This document shows positions 53,625 to 64,000 of a stretch of 64,000 nt of DNA, piece after piece. The stretch is from assembly GCF_036417845.1 (NCBI RefSeq), contig NC_090011.1, positions 1,798,001 through 1,862,000 on the forward strand. The letters are read 5' to 3'. Each line of letters opens with the position of its first letter. Position 1 is the first letter of the stretch. A program made the translations under genes and the position numbers. The notes under the pieces are model-generated. The model made no database searches. It was given only the letters and a program-made list of their open reading frames with translations, and had not been told where the DNA came from. This DNA comes from Apteryx mantelli (Eukaryota > Chordata > Aves > Apterygiformes > Apterygidae).

Positions 53625-54230
53625 TCCAGAATTGGTAACCCCCCCCCCAAAAAGGCAGGATAAAACCCTCCAGTAAACGGAAATCTCCCCCAAAAGCCAG
53701 GATAAAACCCTCCAGTAAACGGAAATCTCCCCCAAAAGGCGGGATAAAACCCTCCATAAATGGAAACCTCCCCCAAAAGGCAGGATAAAACCCTCCAGTA
53801 AACGGAAATCTCCCCCAAAAGGCAGGATAAAACCCTCCATAAGTGGAAATCTCCCCCAAAAGGCAGGATAAAACTCTCCATAAACAGAAATTTCCCCAAA
53901 AGCCAGGATAAAACCCTCCATAAGTGGAAATCTCCCCCAAAAGGCAGGATAAAACTCTCCATAAACAGAAATTTCCCCAAAAGCCAGGATAAAACCCTCC
54001 ATAAGTGGAAATCTCCCCCAAAAGGCAGGATAAAACTCTCCATAAACAGAAATTTCCCCAAAAGCCAGGATAAAACTCTGCAGAAATGGAAATCCTCCCT
54101 AAAAAGTAGGGTGAAACTCTCCAGAAAGGCCAATTCTGCCCAAAAGGCAGGATAAAAACTCTCCAGAAACGACAATCCTTCCCAAAAAGCAGTGTAAAAC
54201 CCTCCGGAAAAGACAATCTTTTCCCCCCAA
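53625..54230. repeat. ~41-bp AGGATAAAACCCTCCATAA minisatellite
   Basis: Alternating subunits (GGAAATCTCCCCCAAAAGGC and ACAGAAATTTCCCCAAAAGC) make an 82-bp higher-order unit. The minus frame encodes Phe/Trp/Gly-rich repeats, an artefact. Confidence 0.94.
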
Positions 54231-54569
54231 AGCCCGGAAAGCGACGGTTTATCACACTTTTTGGTTTTTTTTAATCAAGCACCGAACCGAATCAAAAACC
54301 CCAAAATGCGCTTCCTGTGAGGCCGCGGCAGCTTCGTTTGCGGTCGGCCAAAAAGCTCGTTTACTTCCGCTCTCGGCCCCCCCCGTTATTTTTTTTTAAT
54401 TAACCGTCTGCCTGAACGATCGTTTTGGGGTTATTCGCCGGCATTTCGCGCCTCTGCTTGCACGGAGGGGGGAGCACGAGGCGCTGCTGGCTCGCGGCGA
54501 GCGCGCGCGGGGCACACGCGCGGCGGCACACACGTGTGCGGCGGCGCGCACGGCCCGCGTCGAGGCGCG

Positions 54570-55110
54570 TGGTTAGGGGATCTGGGGGGGATCGGGGAGG
54601 GTTTGGGGGGTCCTGGGGGTTGGTCAGGGGATCTGGGGGCGATCGGGGAGGTTTTGGGGGCTCCTGGGGGTTGGTCAGGGGATCTGGGGGCGATCGGGGA
54701 GGTTTTGGGGGGGCCTGGGGGTCGGTCAGGGGATCTGGGGGTGATTGGGGAGGTTTGGGGGGTCGGTCAGGGAATCTGGGGGAGATCGGGGAGGTTTGGG
54801 GGGGGTCCTGGGGGTCAGTTAGGAGATCTGGGGGCGATTGGGGAGGTTTAGGGCCCCTGGGGGTCATTTAGGGAATCTGGGGGGGATCGGGGAGGTTTGG
54901 GGCTCCTGGGGGTCAGTTAGGGGATCTGGGGGCGATCGGGGAGATTTTGGGGAGTCCTGGGGTCGGTTAGGGGATCTGGGGGTGATCGGGGAGGTTTGGG
55001 GGGTCGGTTAGGGGATCTGGGGGCGATCGGGGAGATTTTGGGGAGTCCTGGGGTTGGTTAGGGGATCTGGGGGTGATCGGGGAGGTTTGGGGGGTCCTGG
55101 GGGGGATTAA
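54570..55110. repeat. ~58-62-bp GGGGATCTGGGGGCGATCGG minisatellite
   Basis: About nine units containing GGGGATCTGGGGGCGATCGG and GGTCCTGGGGGTCAGTTAGG, downstream of the Ig-receptor gene. The stretch 54230-54570 is unique, with no gene seen. Confidence 0.92.
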
Positions 55111-55239
55111 GGGATTTGGGGTGGGGGGGATCAGAGAGCTGTGGGGGGGGGGGTTCCCCCACAGGCAGGGGGCCCAGGCGTCCGGGTTCCTTTCTGCACC
55201 CCAAAAAACAAGCCGGGGGTCCCCGTGCGAGGCTGGGCC

Positions 55240-55245
55240 TTTATT
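55240..55245 (-). terminator. Poly-A signal AATAAA of the Ig receptor
   Basis: TTTATT on the plus strand, about 45 bp beyond the stop at 55290-55292, giving a very short 3' UTR. Confidence 0.75.
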
Positions 55246-55289
55246 GGCACCACCGGGGGGGGGGGTCGGGGGGGTCCCCGGGGGGGGGG

Positions 55290-58200
55290 TCAGCAGGGCC
55301 CCCGGCCGCCCACCTGGGCGTAGATGACGGATGGGGAGGGGGCGTCGCGGTCCCCGGGGGCACCGGGCGCCGGCGGGCGCAGCTCCGCGTACGTCAGGCC
55401 CTCGGCGTCCTCCTGGGACCCGCGGGGACACGCGGGGACAACAGGTTGGGGTGGGGGTCCCCTTGGGTCTGGGGTTGGGGGTCCCGCAGGTTGGGTTCAG
55501 GGGTCCCCATGGGTCAGGAATTCGGGTCTCCACGGGTTGGGTTTGGGGGTCCCCATGGGTCTGGGTTGGGGGTCCCACAGGTTGGGTTTGGGGGTCCCCA
55601 TGGGTCAGGAATTTGGGTCTCCATGGGTTGGGTTTGGGGGTCCCCATGGGTCTGGGGTTGGGGGTCCCACAGGTTGGGTTTGGGGGGTCCCCTTGGGTCT
55701 GGGATTGGGGTCTCCATGGGTTGGGTTTGGGGGTCCCCATGGGTCTGGGGTTGGGGGTCCCACAGGTTGGGTTTCGGGATCGCCTTGGGATTAGGGACTC
55801 TGGTTGGGCTTGGGGGTCCCCAGGGGATCTGGAGGGGCCCAGTGGGGTTTGGGGGTCCCCATGGGTCTGGGATTGGGAGTCCCACGGGTTGGGTTTGGGG
55901 GTCCCCATGGATCAGGTATTGGGGTCTCCATGGTTTGGGTTTGGGGGTCCCCATGGGTCTGGGGATCCCACGGGTTGGGTTTGGGGGTCCCCATGGGATT
56001 GTGGGGAGCTGTAGGGGGTTTGGGGGTCCCCAGGAGACAGGTTGGGATTTGGGGGTGCCCCTGGGACCCCCCCCAGCCCAGACACTCACCAGGAGCTGCA
56101 GCGATCGGAGGTCTTGGGAGGAGTCACCTGCGGCAGAGAGGGGGTGAGGGGGGCTCGGGGGGCTGCTCGGGGGGGGCCCAGGGTCATGGGGGGGGCTGAG
56201 GGGGCTGGAGGGTCTCAGGGGATCTTGGGGGCTCTCTGAGGGTCTTGGGGGGCTTCTTGGGGGTCTCGGGGGGCCACCCAGGGTTGTGGGGGGGGTTCAG
56301 GGGCTGCTTGGGGTCATGGAGGGATCTCAGGAGCTTCTTGGGGGTCTCGGGGGGCTACCCAGGGTCGTGGGGGGGTTCAGGGGCTGCTCAGGGTCATGGG
56401 GGATCTCAGGGGGCTTCTTGGGGGTCTCGGGAGGCCACCCAGGGCCGTGGGGGGCTTTTGAGGGCTACTCGGGGTCATGGGGGGATCTCAGGGGGCTTCT
56501 TGGGGATCTCAGAGGGCTTCTTGGGGGTCTCAGGGGGCAGCCGGGGGTCATGGGGGTCTCGGGGTGGGGGGGGGGATGATACTCACCCACCATGTCCTGG
56601 GAGAGCAGCTCGGGGGGGTCCCTGGGGAGACAGAAGGGGCGAGAACCCAGGCGTCGGGGGCCCCCACTCCCCCCCCCCAAAAAAATTTGGGAGAACCCAG
56701 GCGTCCGGGCTATAAACCACATCAACCCTCCCGCCGCCCCCCCCCCAACCCTCCCCAAATTGGGGGGGGGGGGGACCCAGGCGTCCTGCCCCCCCCACCA
56801 ACCCCCAGCGGGGACCCAGGTGTCCTGGGGGTGGTGGCCCCCCCCTCTTACCTGCTGGGTTCCACGGTGGGACCTTTCCCTGCACAGGCACAGAGACCCC
56901 CCCATGAATGGGGTGGGGGGGGGACAGTAGGGACCCCCCCGACCCCCCCCAGGATATTGGGGACCCTCCCCCGGGGGACAGCGGGGAGCCCCCAACCTCA
57001 AGGACCCCTTGGTGACAACATGGACCCCCCCAGGATATGGGGAACCTCTCTGGGGACAGTGGGGACCCCCCAGGATATTGGGGACCCCCCCAAGGGACAG
57101 CAGGGACCCCTCAACCCCAGGGACCCCCTGGGGACAGCAGGGACCCTCCCCAGATATTGAGGACCCCCCCGAGGACAACGGGGACCCCCAGAGACCCCAT
57201 TCCCTCAGCTACAGCTGGGGACCTATAGGGGACCCTGGGGGACACAGGTGACTCTGGGAGAGACACGGTCATGTAGGTGAACCCTGGGCATGTAGGTGAC
57301 ACTTGGGGACCTACAGGGGACCCCGGGGGACATAGGGGATCTATAGGGGACCTTGGGGGTCAGAGGTGGCTCTGGGAAGGACATGGGGGTCTACAGGGAG
57401 CCCTGGCAAGTAGGTGACACTTGGGAATTCAGGGGACCTACAGGGGACTCTGGAGGACATAGGTGGCTCTGGGAGGGACACGGGGGTCTGAAGGGGAGGC
57501 CAGAAACACAACTGACACTTGGGGACACAGGGTGTCCCTATGGGACCCAGGAGGTCAGAGGTGGCTCTGGGCAGGACATGGGGGTCCATAAGGAACCCCA
57601 AGGATGTAGGTGACACTTGGGGACTCAGGGGACCTATAGGGGACCCTGAGAGACAGAAATGGCTCTAGACGGAACATGGGGGTCAGAAGGGGAACCCAGA
57701 GTCGCAAGTGACACTTGGGGACATAAGGGATCTATAGAGGATCTTGGGGGTCAGAGGTGGCTCTGGGAAGGACATGGGGGTCTACAGGGAACCCCAGGGA
57801 TGTAGGTGACACTTGGGGACTCAGGGGACCTGTAGGGGACCCTGAGAGACAGAAATGGCTCTAGACAGAACATGGGGGGTCTGAAGGGGAACCCAGAGTC
57901 ACAAGTGACACTTGGGGACACAGGATGTCCCTACGGGACCCAGGAGGTCAGCGGTGGCTCTGGGAAGGACATTGAGGTCTATAGGGAACCCCAGGGATGT
58001 AGGTGACACTTGGGGACTCAGGGGACCTACAGGGGACCCTGGGGGACACACATGACTCTGGGAGGGACATGGGGATCTGAAGGGGAACCCAGAGATGCAG
58101 TTGACACTTGGGGACATGGGGTGTCCCTACGGGACCCAGGAGGTCAGAGGTGGCTCTGGGAAGGACATGGGGGGCTACAGAGGACCCTGGGGATGCAGGT

Positions 58201-61200
58201 GACACTTGGGGACTCAGGGGACCTATAGGGGACTCTGGGGGACGCAGGGGGCTCAGGGAGGGACACGGGGGTCTGAAGGGGAACCAGAGTCACAAGTGAC
58301 ACTTGGGGTCATAAGGGATCTATAGAAGACCTTAGGGGTCAGAAGTGGCTCTGGGCAGGACATGGGGGTCTATAAGGAACCCCAAGGATGTAGGTGACAT
58401 CTGGGGACTCAGGGGACCTATAGAGGACCCTAAGAGAAAGAAATGGCTCTGGGAGTGGCACAGGGGTCTGAAGGGGAACCCAGAAACGCAAGTGACACTT
58501 GGGGACATAGGGGATCTATAGAGGACCTTGGGGGTCAGAGGTGGCTCTGGGCAGAACATGGGGGTCCATAAGGAACCCCAAGGATGTAGGTGACACTTGG
58601 GGACTCAGGGGACCTAGAGGGGATTCTGGGGGACACACATGACTCTGGGAGTGGCACAGGGGTCTGAAGGGGAACCCAGAGATGCAGTTGACACTTGGGG
58701 ACATGGGGTGTCCCTACGGGACCCAGGAGGTCAGAGGTGGCTCTGGGCAGGACATGGGGGTCCATAAGGAACCCCAAGGATGTAGGTGACACTTAGGGAC
58801 TCAGGGGACCTAGAGGGGACCCTGAGAGACAGAGATGGCTCTAGACAGAACATGGGGGTCTGAAGGGGAACCCAGAGACACAAGTGACACTTGGGGACAC
58901 AGGCGATCTATAGAGGACCTTGGGGGTCAGAGGTGGCTCTGGGCAGAACACGGGGGTCCATAAGGAACCCCAAGGATGTAGGTGACACTTGGGGACTCAG
59001 GGGACCTATGGGGGACCCAGAGAGACAGAAAGGGCTCTAGACAGAACATGGGGGTCTGAAGGGGAACCCAGAGACACAAGTGACACTTGGGGACACAGGC
59101 GATCTATAGAGGACCTTGGGGGTCAGAGGTGGCTCTGGGCAGAACACGGGGGTCCATAAGGAACCCCAAGGATGTAGGTGACACTTGGGGACTCAGGGGA
59201 CCTATGGGGGACCCAGAGAGACAGAAAGGGCTCTAGGAGGAACATGGGGGTCTGAAGGGGAACCCAGAGACACAAGTGACACTTGGGGTCATAAGGGATC
59301 TATAGAGGACCTTGGGGGTCAGATGTGGCTCTGGGAAGGACATGGGGGTCTACAGGGAACCCCAAGGATGTAGGTGACACTTGGGGACTCAGGGGACCTA
59401 GAGGGGATTCTGGGGGACACACATGACTCTGGGAGTGGCACAGGGGTCTGAAGGGGAACCCAGAGACACAAGTGACACTTGGGGACACAGGCGATCTATA
59501 GAGGACCTTGGGGGTCAGAGGTGGCTCTGGGCAGAACACGGGGGTCCATAAGGAACCCCAAGGATGTAGGTGACACTTAGGGACTCAGGGGACCTATGGG
59601 GGACCCAGAGAGACAGAAAGGGCTCTAGGAGGAACATGGGGGTCTGAAGGGGAACCCAGAGACACAAGTGACACTTGGGGTCATAAGGGATCTATAGAAG
59701 ACCTTAGGGGTCAGATGTGGCTCTGGGAAGGACATGGGGGTCTATAAGGAACCCCAGGGATGTAGGTGGCACTTGGGGACTCAGGGGACCTATAGGGGAC
59801 CCTGAGGGACAGAAAGGGCTCTAGGAGGAACATGGGGGGTCGGAAGGGGAACCAGAGTCGCAAGTGACACTTGGGGACATAAGGGATCTATAGAGGACCT
59901 TGGGGGTCAGAGGTGGCTCTGGGAAGGATGCAAGAGTCTATAGGAGATGTAGGTGACACCAGGGGGGGCACGGCCGGACCCCAGGGGACATTTTAACCCC
60001 AGCCCACCCCTGGCTCTCACCGCGCCGCCTCCTGCAGCACGGGGCAGCGGCGAGGAAGACGATGATCATGATGACGACGACGACGAGGAGGGCGGCCGCG
60101 CAGCCCCCCACCACGGCCAAGTTCCAGCTGGACTTCTCCTCCTCGGCACCTACGGGTGCCCCAGGGTGCGCTGAGGCCCGGACGCCTGGGCCCTCGGCGG
60201 ACGCCCTCCCCCACCCCCCTGCTCCGCTCCACGGCCACCCTCGGCCACTTCCTTCTCCGGGGACGGGAAGCCGTGACGCAGCCCGGGGAGGGTGCCATGG
60301 GGAGGGGGGACGGCTGGGGCACCCTGCACCCGGAGAAGGGATTCGGGGTGCGGAAGGGGGGGGGGGGCTCGGCCCTACCTGGGGGCCCGGAGCAGGGTGC
60401 CGACGCGCCGGCGAGGGGGGAGGGAGCTGTGCTGGGCCCCCCAGGTTCCACCTCCAGTGCCACCGCAGGGCTGCGGCGCGAGGAGGCGAAGGGGAACCAC
60501 CCGTGGGGACGGTAGGAGCACCCGTAGGTGCCGGCGTCGGACGGGGTCACCCCGGGGAGGACAAAAGTGGCCGTGTCCCCTCGGTCGACGTCCTGGCGCT
60601 GGATGGGGACCAAGCTCCCGGCCTTGTGCAGGATGAAGGTGGCCCCATATGTGGACCGGCACCAGATAGTGACGTTGGTGCCCGTCCCCACGCGTCCCCC
60701 GGGGCTCAGGGACATCGTGGGTGGGGGATACTGGGTAGCTAGTGAAGGAAAGGACAGACAGTGGGACACGGCCCTTTGGGGACACCCAGGGACACCCCTG
60801 GTCCCACGGGGAGCCCAGGGACACTCTCAGACCCATGGGGATGCCACGGGGACCCCCTTCCCTTAGGGGAACCCCCAGACCTGTGGGAGCCCCTTTGTCC
60901 CCCCCAGCTCACAGGGGGACCCCTGGCACCCGCTGCTCCATGGGGACCACCAGGGACACCCCTAACCCATGTGGTGACCTCCAGCACCCCCTGCCCCATG
61001 GGGACCACCAGGGACACCCCTAACCCATGCGGTGACCTCCAGCACCCCCTGCCCCATGGGGACCACCAGGGACACCCCTAACCCATGCGGTGACCTCCAG
61101 CACCCCCTGCCCCATGGGGACCACCAGGGACACCCCTAACCCATGCGGTGACCTCCAGCACCCCCTGCCCCATGGGGACCACCAGGGACACCCCTAACCC

Positions 61201-64000
61201 ATGCGGTGACCTCCAGCACCCCCTGCTCCATGGGGACCACCAGGGACACCCCTAACCCATGCGGTGACCTCCAGCACCCCCTGCTCCATGGGGACCACCA
61301 GGGACACCCCTAACCCATGCAGTGACCTCCAGCACCCTCTGCCCCACGGCCACCCCAGGGGCATCCTCTAACCACTAGGCACCTACTAAACCTCAAGGGA
61401 CACCCCACACCCACGGGGGACCCCTGGGGACCTCCAGCCCCACTCGGGGCTCAGCCAGACCCTCACCCAGCACCAACAGCTCCACGGGGTCACTCGGCTC
61501 CGAGGCCCAGGACGGGTCCAGGGTCTCGAACCGGCACCGGTATCTCCCGGCATAGCTCCGTGTCTCCACTTCCACGGAGAACTTGGCTGTATCCTTCACC
61601 CCGTCCCGGTACCATCGGTAGGTCCCACCTGCTTCCTGGTAGACCTGCACCCGGACACCCGGATGGGGCACGCAGCACCGCAGGGTGACCGTGTCCCCCA
61701 CGGCCACCCCCTCGCTGGGGCGTAGCAACAGGGAGGGTCGGGACTCTGGGGCAGGGTGACAGAGCGGTTCTTAATGACGTGTCTGAACACCGTCGTCTTC
61801 TCCCTGTCCCCGTCCCCTCACCCTGTCCCCATGCTCACGACATCCCTGCACCCCCCGTCTCCTCTCTTCCCCTTCCCTGTCCCTACGCTTGCACCCATGT
61901 CCCTGAGGCCCCTGTCCCTGTCCCCACCCCACTCCATCCTGCTCCCCATCCCCACACTTCTACTCGTGTCCCAGAGCTGTCCGTCCTCATCCCTTCCCGC
62001 CCCTCTGTGACCGTACTCACGTTCTGGTGTCCCTTGTCCCATGGGGACCCCACGGGGATCCCCTTCCCTTAGGGGAAACCCCAGACCTGTGGGAACCCCT
62101 TTGTTGTCCCCCCCCAACTCACAGGGGGACCCCTGGCACCCGCTGCTCCATGGGGACCACCAGGGACACCCCTAACCCACGCGGTGACCTCCAGCACCCC
62201 CTGCCCCATGGGGACCACCAGGGACACCCCTAACCCATGTGGTGACCTCCAGCACCCCCTGCCCCATGGGGACCACCAGGGACACCCCTAACCCATGCGG
62301 TGACCCCCCGGCACCCCCTGCCCCATGGGGACCACCAGGGACACCCCTAACCCATGCGGTGACCTCCAGCACCCCCCTGCCCCATGGGGACCACCAGGGA
62401 CACCCCTAACCCACGCGGTGACCTCCAGCACTCGCTGCCCCGTGGGGACCACCAGGGACACCCCTAACCCATGCGGTGACCTCCAGCACCCCCTGCCCCA
62501 TGGGGACCACCAGGGACACCCCTAACCCACGCGGTGACCTCCAGCACCCCCTGCCCCATGGGGACCACCAGGGACACCCCTAACCCATGCGGTGACCTCC
62601 AGCACTCGCTGCCCCGTGGGGACCACCAGGGACACCCCTAACCCATGCGGTGACCTCCAGCACCCCCTGCCCCATGGGGACCACCAGGGACACCCCTAAC
62701 CCACGCGGTGACCTCCAGCACTCGCTGCCCCGTGGGGACCACCAGGGACACCCCTAACCCATGCAGTGACCTCCAGCACCCGCTGCCCCATGGGGACCAC
62801 CAGGGACACCCCTAACCCACGCGGTGACCTCCAGCACCCACAGAATCACAGAATCACTGAGGTTGGAAGGGACCTCTGGAGATCATCTAGTCCTACCCCC
62901 CTGCTCAAGCAGGGTCACCTAGAGCACACTGCACAGGATTGCATCCAGGCGGCTTTTGAATATCTCCAGAGAAGGAGACTCCACCACCTCTCGGGGCAAC
63001 CTGTTCCAGTGCTCTGTCACCCTCACAGTGAAAAAGTTTTTCCTCATGTTAAGATGGAAGTGTCTGTGTTTCAGTTTGTGCCCGTTGCCTCGCGTCCTGT
63101 CGCTGGGCACCACTGAAAAGAGTCTGGCCCCATCCTCTCGACACCCTCCCTTCAGATACTTGTACACGTTGATAAGATCCCCTCTCAGCCTTCTCCTCTC
63201 CAGGCTAAACAGGCCCAGCTCTCTCAGCCTTTCCTCATAAGAGAGATGCTCCAGTCCCCTCATCATCTTTGTGGCCCTTCGCTGCACTTGCTCCAGTAGT
63301 GCCACATCCCTCTTGTACTGGGGAGCCCAGACCTGGACACACTACTCCAGATGTGGCCTCACCAGGGCTGAGTAGAGGGGGAGAATCACCTCCCTCGACC
63401 TGCTGGCAACACTCTTTCTGATGCAGCCCAGGATACCATTGGCCTTCTTGGCCACAAGGGCACATTGCTGCCTCATGCTTAACTTGGTGTCCACCAGCAC
63501 TCCCAGGTCCTTCTCCGCAGAGCTGCTTTCCAGCAGGTCAACCCCCAGCCTGTACTGGTGCATGGGGTTATTCCTCCCCAGGTGCAGGACCCTGCACTTG
63601 CCTTTGTTGAACTTCATGAGGTTCCTCTCTGCCCACCTCTCCAGCCTGTCCAAGTCTCTTTGAATGGCAGCACAGCCCTCTGGCGTATCGGCCACACCCC
63701 CTGCCCCATGGGGACCACCAGGGACACCCCTAACCCACACGGTGACCTCCAGCACCCGCTGCCCCATGGGGACCACCAGGGACACCCCTAACCCATGCAG
63801 TGACCTCCAGCACCCCCTGCCCCACGGCCACCCCAGGGGCATCCTCTAACCCCTAGGCACCTACTGAACCTCAGGGGACACCCCACACCCACGGGGGACC
63901 CCTGGGGACCTCCAGCCCCACTCGGGGCTCAGCCAGACCCTCACCCAGCACCACCAGCTCCACGGGGTCGCTCAGCTCCGAGGTCCAGGACAGTTCCAGG
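55290..64000 (-). CDS. Inhibitory Ig-superfamily leukocyte receptor (CHIR-B/LILRB-like), 3' part; 5' end outside window
   Basis: Type I membrane receptor expected to recruit SH2 phosphatases. Exons: 63945-64000 (partial Ig, [13 protein letters not shown]), 61467-61745 (Ig; LRCCVPHPG...RYRCRF), 60379-60738 (Ig plus stalk; [18 protein letters not shown]...GTYGCSY), 60021-60149 ([21 protein letters not shown]), 56852-56879, 56587-56621, 56090-56127 and 55290-55412 (tail). Phase is kept throughout; Ig exons are phase 1-1, and the small tail exons resemble mammalian LILRB genes. The last exon has two ITIMs, LTYAEL and VIYAQV, with tyrosines 23 residues apart. The TM has no basic residue, as expected for an inhibitory form. 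Orthology within the CHIR/LILR group is not resolved. Confidence 0.88.
55440..56580. repeat. GGTTTGGGGGTCCCCATGGG and GGGGTCTCGGGGGG repeats in receptor tail introns
   Basis: Two families: GGGTTTGGGGGTCCCCATGG (55440-56060) and CTTCTTGGGGGTCTCGGGGG (56140-56570), separated by the 38-bp exon 56090-56127. Confidence 0.9.
57000..59940. repeat. 196-bp higher-order minisatellite in receptor intron
   Basis: About 14 units with TCTATAGAGGACCTTGGGGG, GTCAGAGGTGGCTCTGGGC and GATGTAGGTGACACTTGGGG. The spacing at 58913-59501 is 196-197 bp. It separates the TM exon from the tail exons. A different short G/C-rich repeat (GACAGCAGGGACCCCC) occupies 56920-57190. Confidence 0.94.
60930..63830. repeat. 58-bp GACACCCCTAACCCATGCGG minisatellite, three blocks in receptor introns
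   Basis: Exact 58-bp units (GACACCCCTAACCCATGCGG then TGACCTCCAGCACCCCCTGC) at 60930-61340, 62130-62835 and 63700-63820. The last two blocks are one array split by a CR1 insertion; the first lies on the other side of an Ig exon. Confidence 0.95.
62838..63697 (-). mobile_element. CR1 LINE fragment, 5'-truncated
   Basis: The plus strand starts with the complement of the CR1 3' octamer tail (CACAGAATCACAGAATC). Minus-strand fragments encode the reverse-transcriptase C-terminus (63342-63690; [12 protein letters not shown]) and the end of ORF2 (62919-63305; [19 protein letters not shown]), with frame breaks between them. It is inserted within the 58-bp minisatellite in an intron of the receptor. 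Confidence 0.95.

Noticed and set aside
53101-53663. Host exon in the CpG-rich stretch upstream of the 41-bp array
   Set aside because: Three overlapping frames are open and none shows a domain.
53581-54255. Minus frame rich in FWGRFPF and GGFYPGFWG units as a membrane or silk-like protein
   Set aside because: Matches the 41-bp tandem repeat; adjacent frames are equally open.

Overview
This window is vertebrate and almost certainly avian. The evidence is large multi-exon genes with GT/AG introns, a CR1 LINE fragment with the bird-type 3' octamer tail, a gammaretrovirus-like provirus, a CHIR/LILR-like immunoglobulin receptor, and very high GC with a different minisatellite array in nearly every intron. 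That texture is typical of small GC-rich bird microchromosomes. No species is assigned.

Layout: (1) 1-9.2 kb, minus strand: the 5' part of TRIM28 (13 exons, RING to the start of the linker); its HP1-box/PHD/bromodomain end lies beyond base 1. A CCAAT-rich CpG promoter follows (9.2-9.8 kb). (2) 11.7-12.3 kb, minus: a six-finger C2H2 gene. (3) 18.4-23.0 kb, plus: a five-finger C2H2 gene. (4) 24.0-30.7 kb, minus: ZBTB45. (5) 32.0-36.1 kb, plus: THAP7, head-to-head with ZBTB45. (6) 36.6-46.2 kb, minus: a complete ten-exon SLC27A fatty-acid/bile-acid CoA ligase-transporter, probably SLC27A5. (7) 46.7-52.2 kb: a CATCC-type satellite carrying two LTR insertions, a 4-kb provirus (env with two in-frame stops, gag-pol mostly deleted) and a solo LTR. 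(8) 55.2-64 kb, minus: the 3' part of an inhibitory Ig-superfamily receptor (at least three Ig exons, one TM segment, two ITIMs), with a CR1 fragment in an intron.

TRIM28, ZBTB45 and SLC27A5 are neighbours in mammals (human 19q13.43), so the block is conserved; THAP7 is not part of it in human. Functionally the left half is chromatin and transcription control (a corepressor scaffold, zinc-finger proteins, a BTB repressor, a THAP factor that recruits corepressors). The right half is lipid/bile-acid activation and leukocyte inhibition.

Exon borders were set by eye from splice consensus plus continuous reading phase. All TRIM28, ZBTB45, SLC27A and receptor exons join in phase. The one coding break in a host gene is an apparent single-base insertion in THAP7. 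Most long ORFs in the window are stop-poor minisatellite, not genes.
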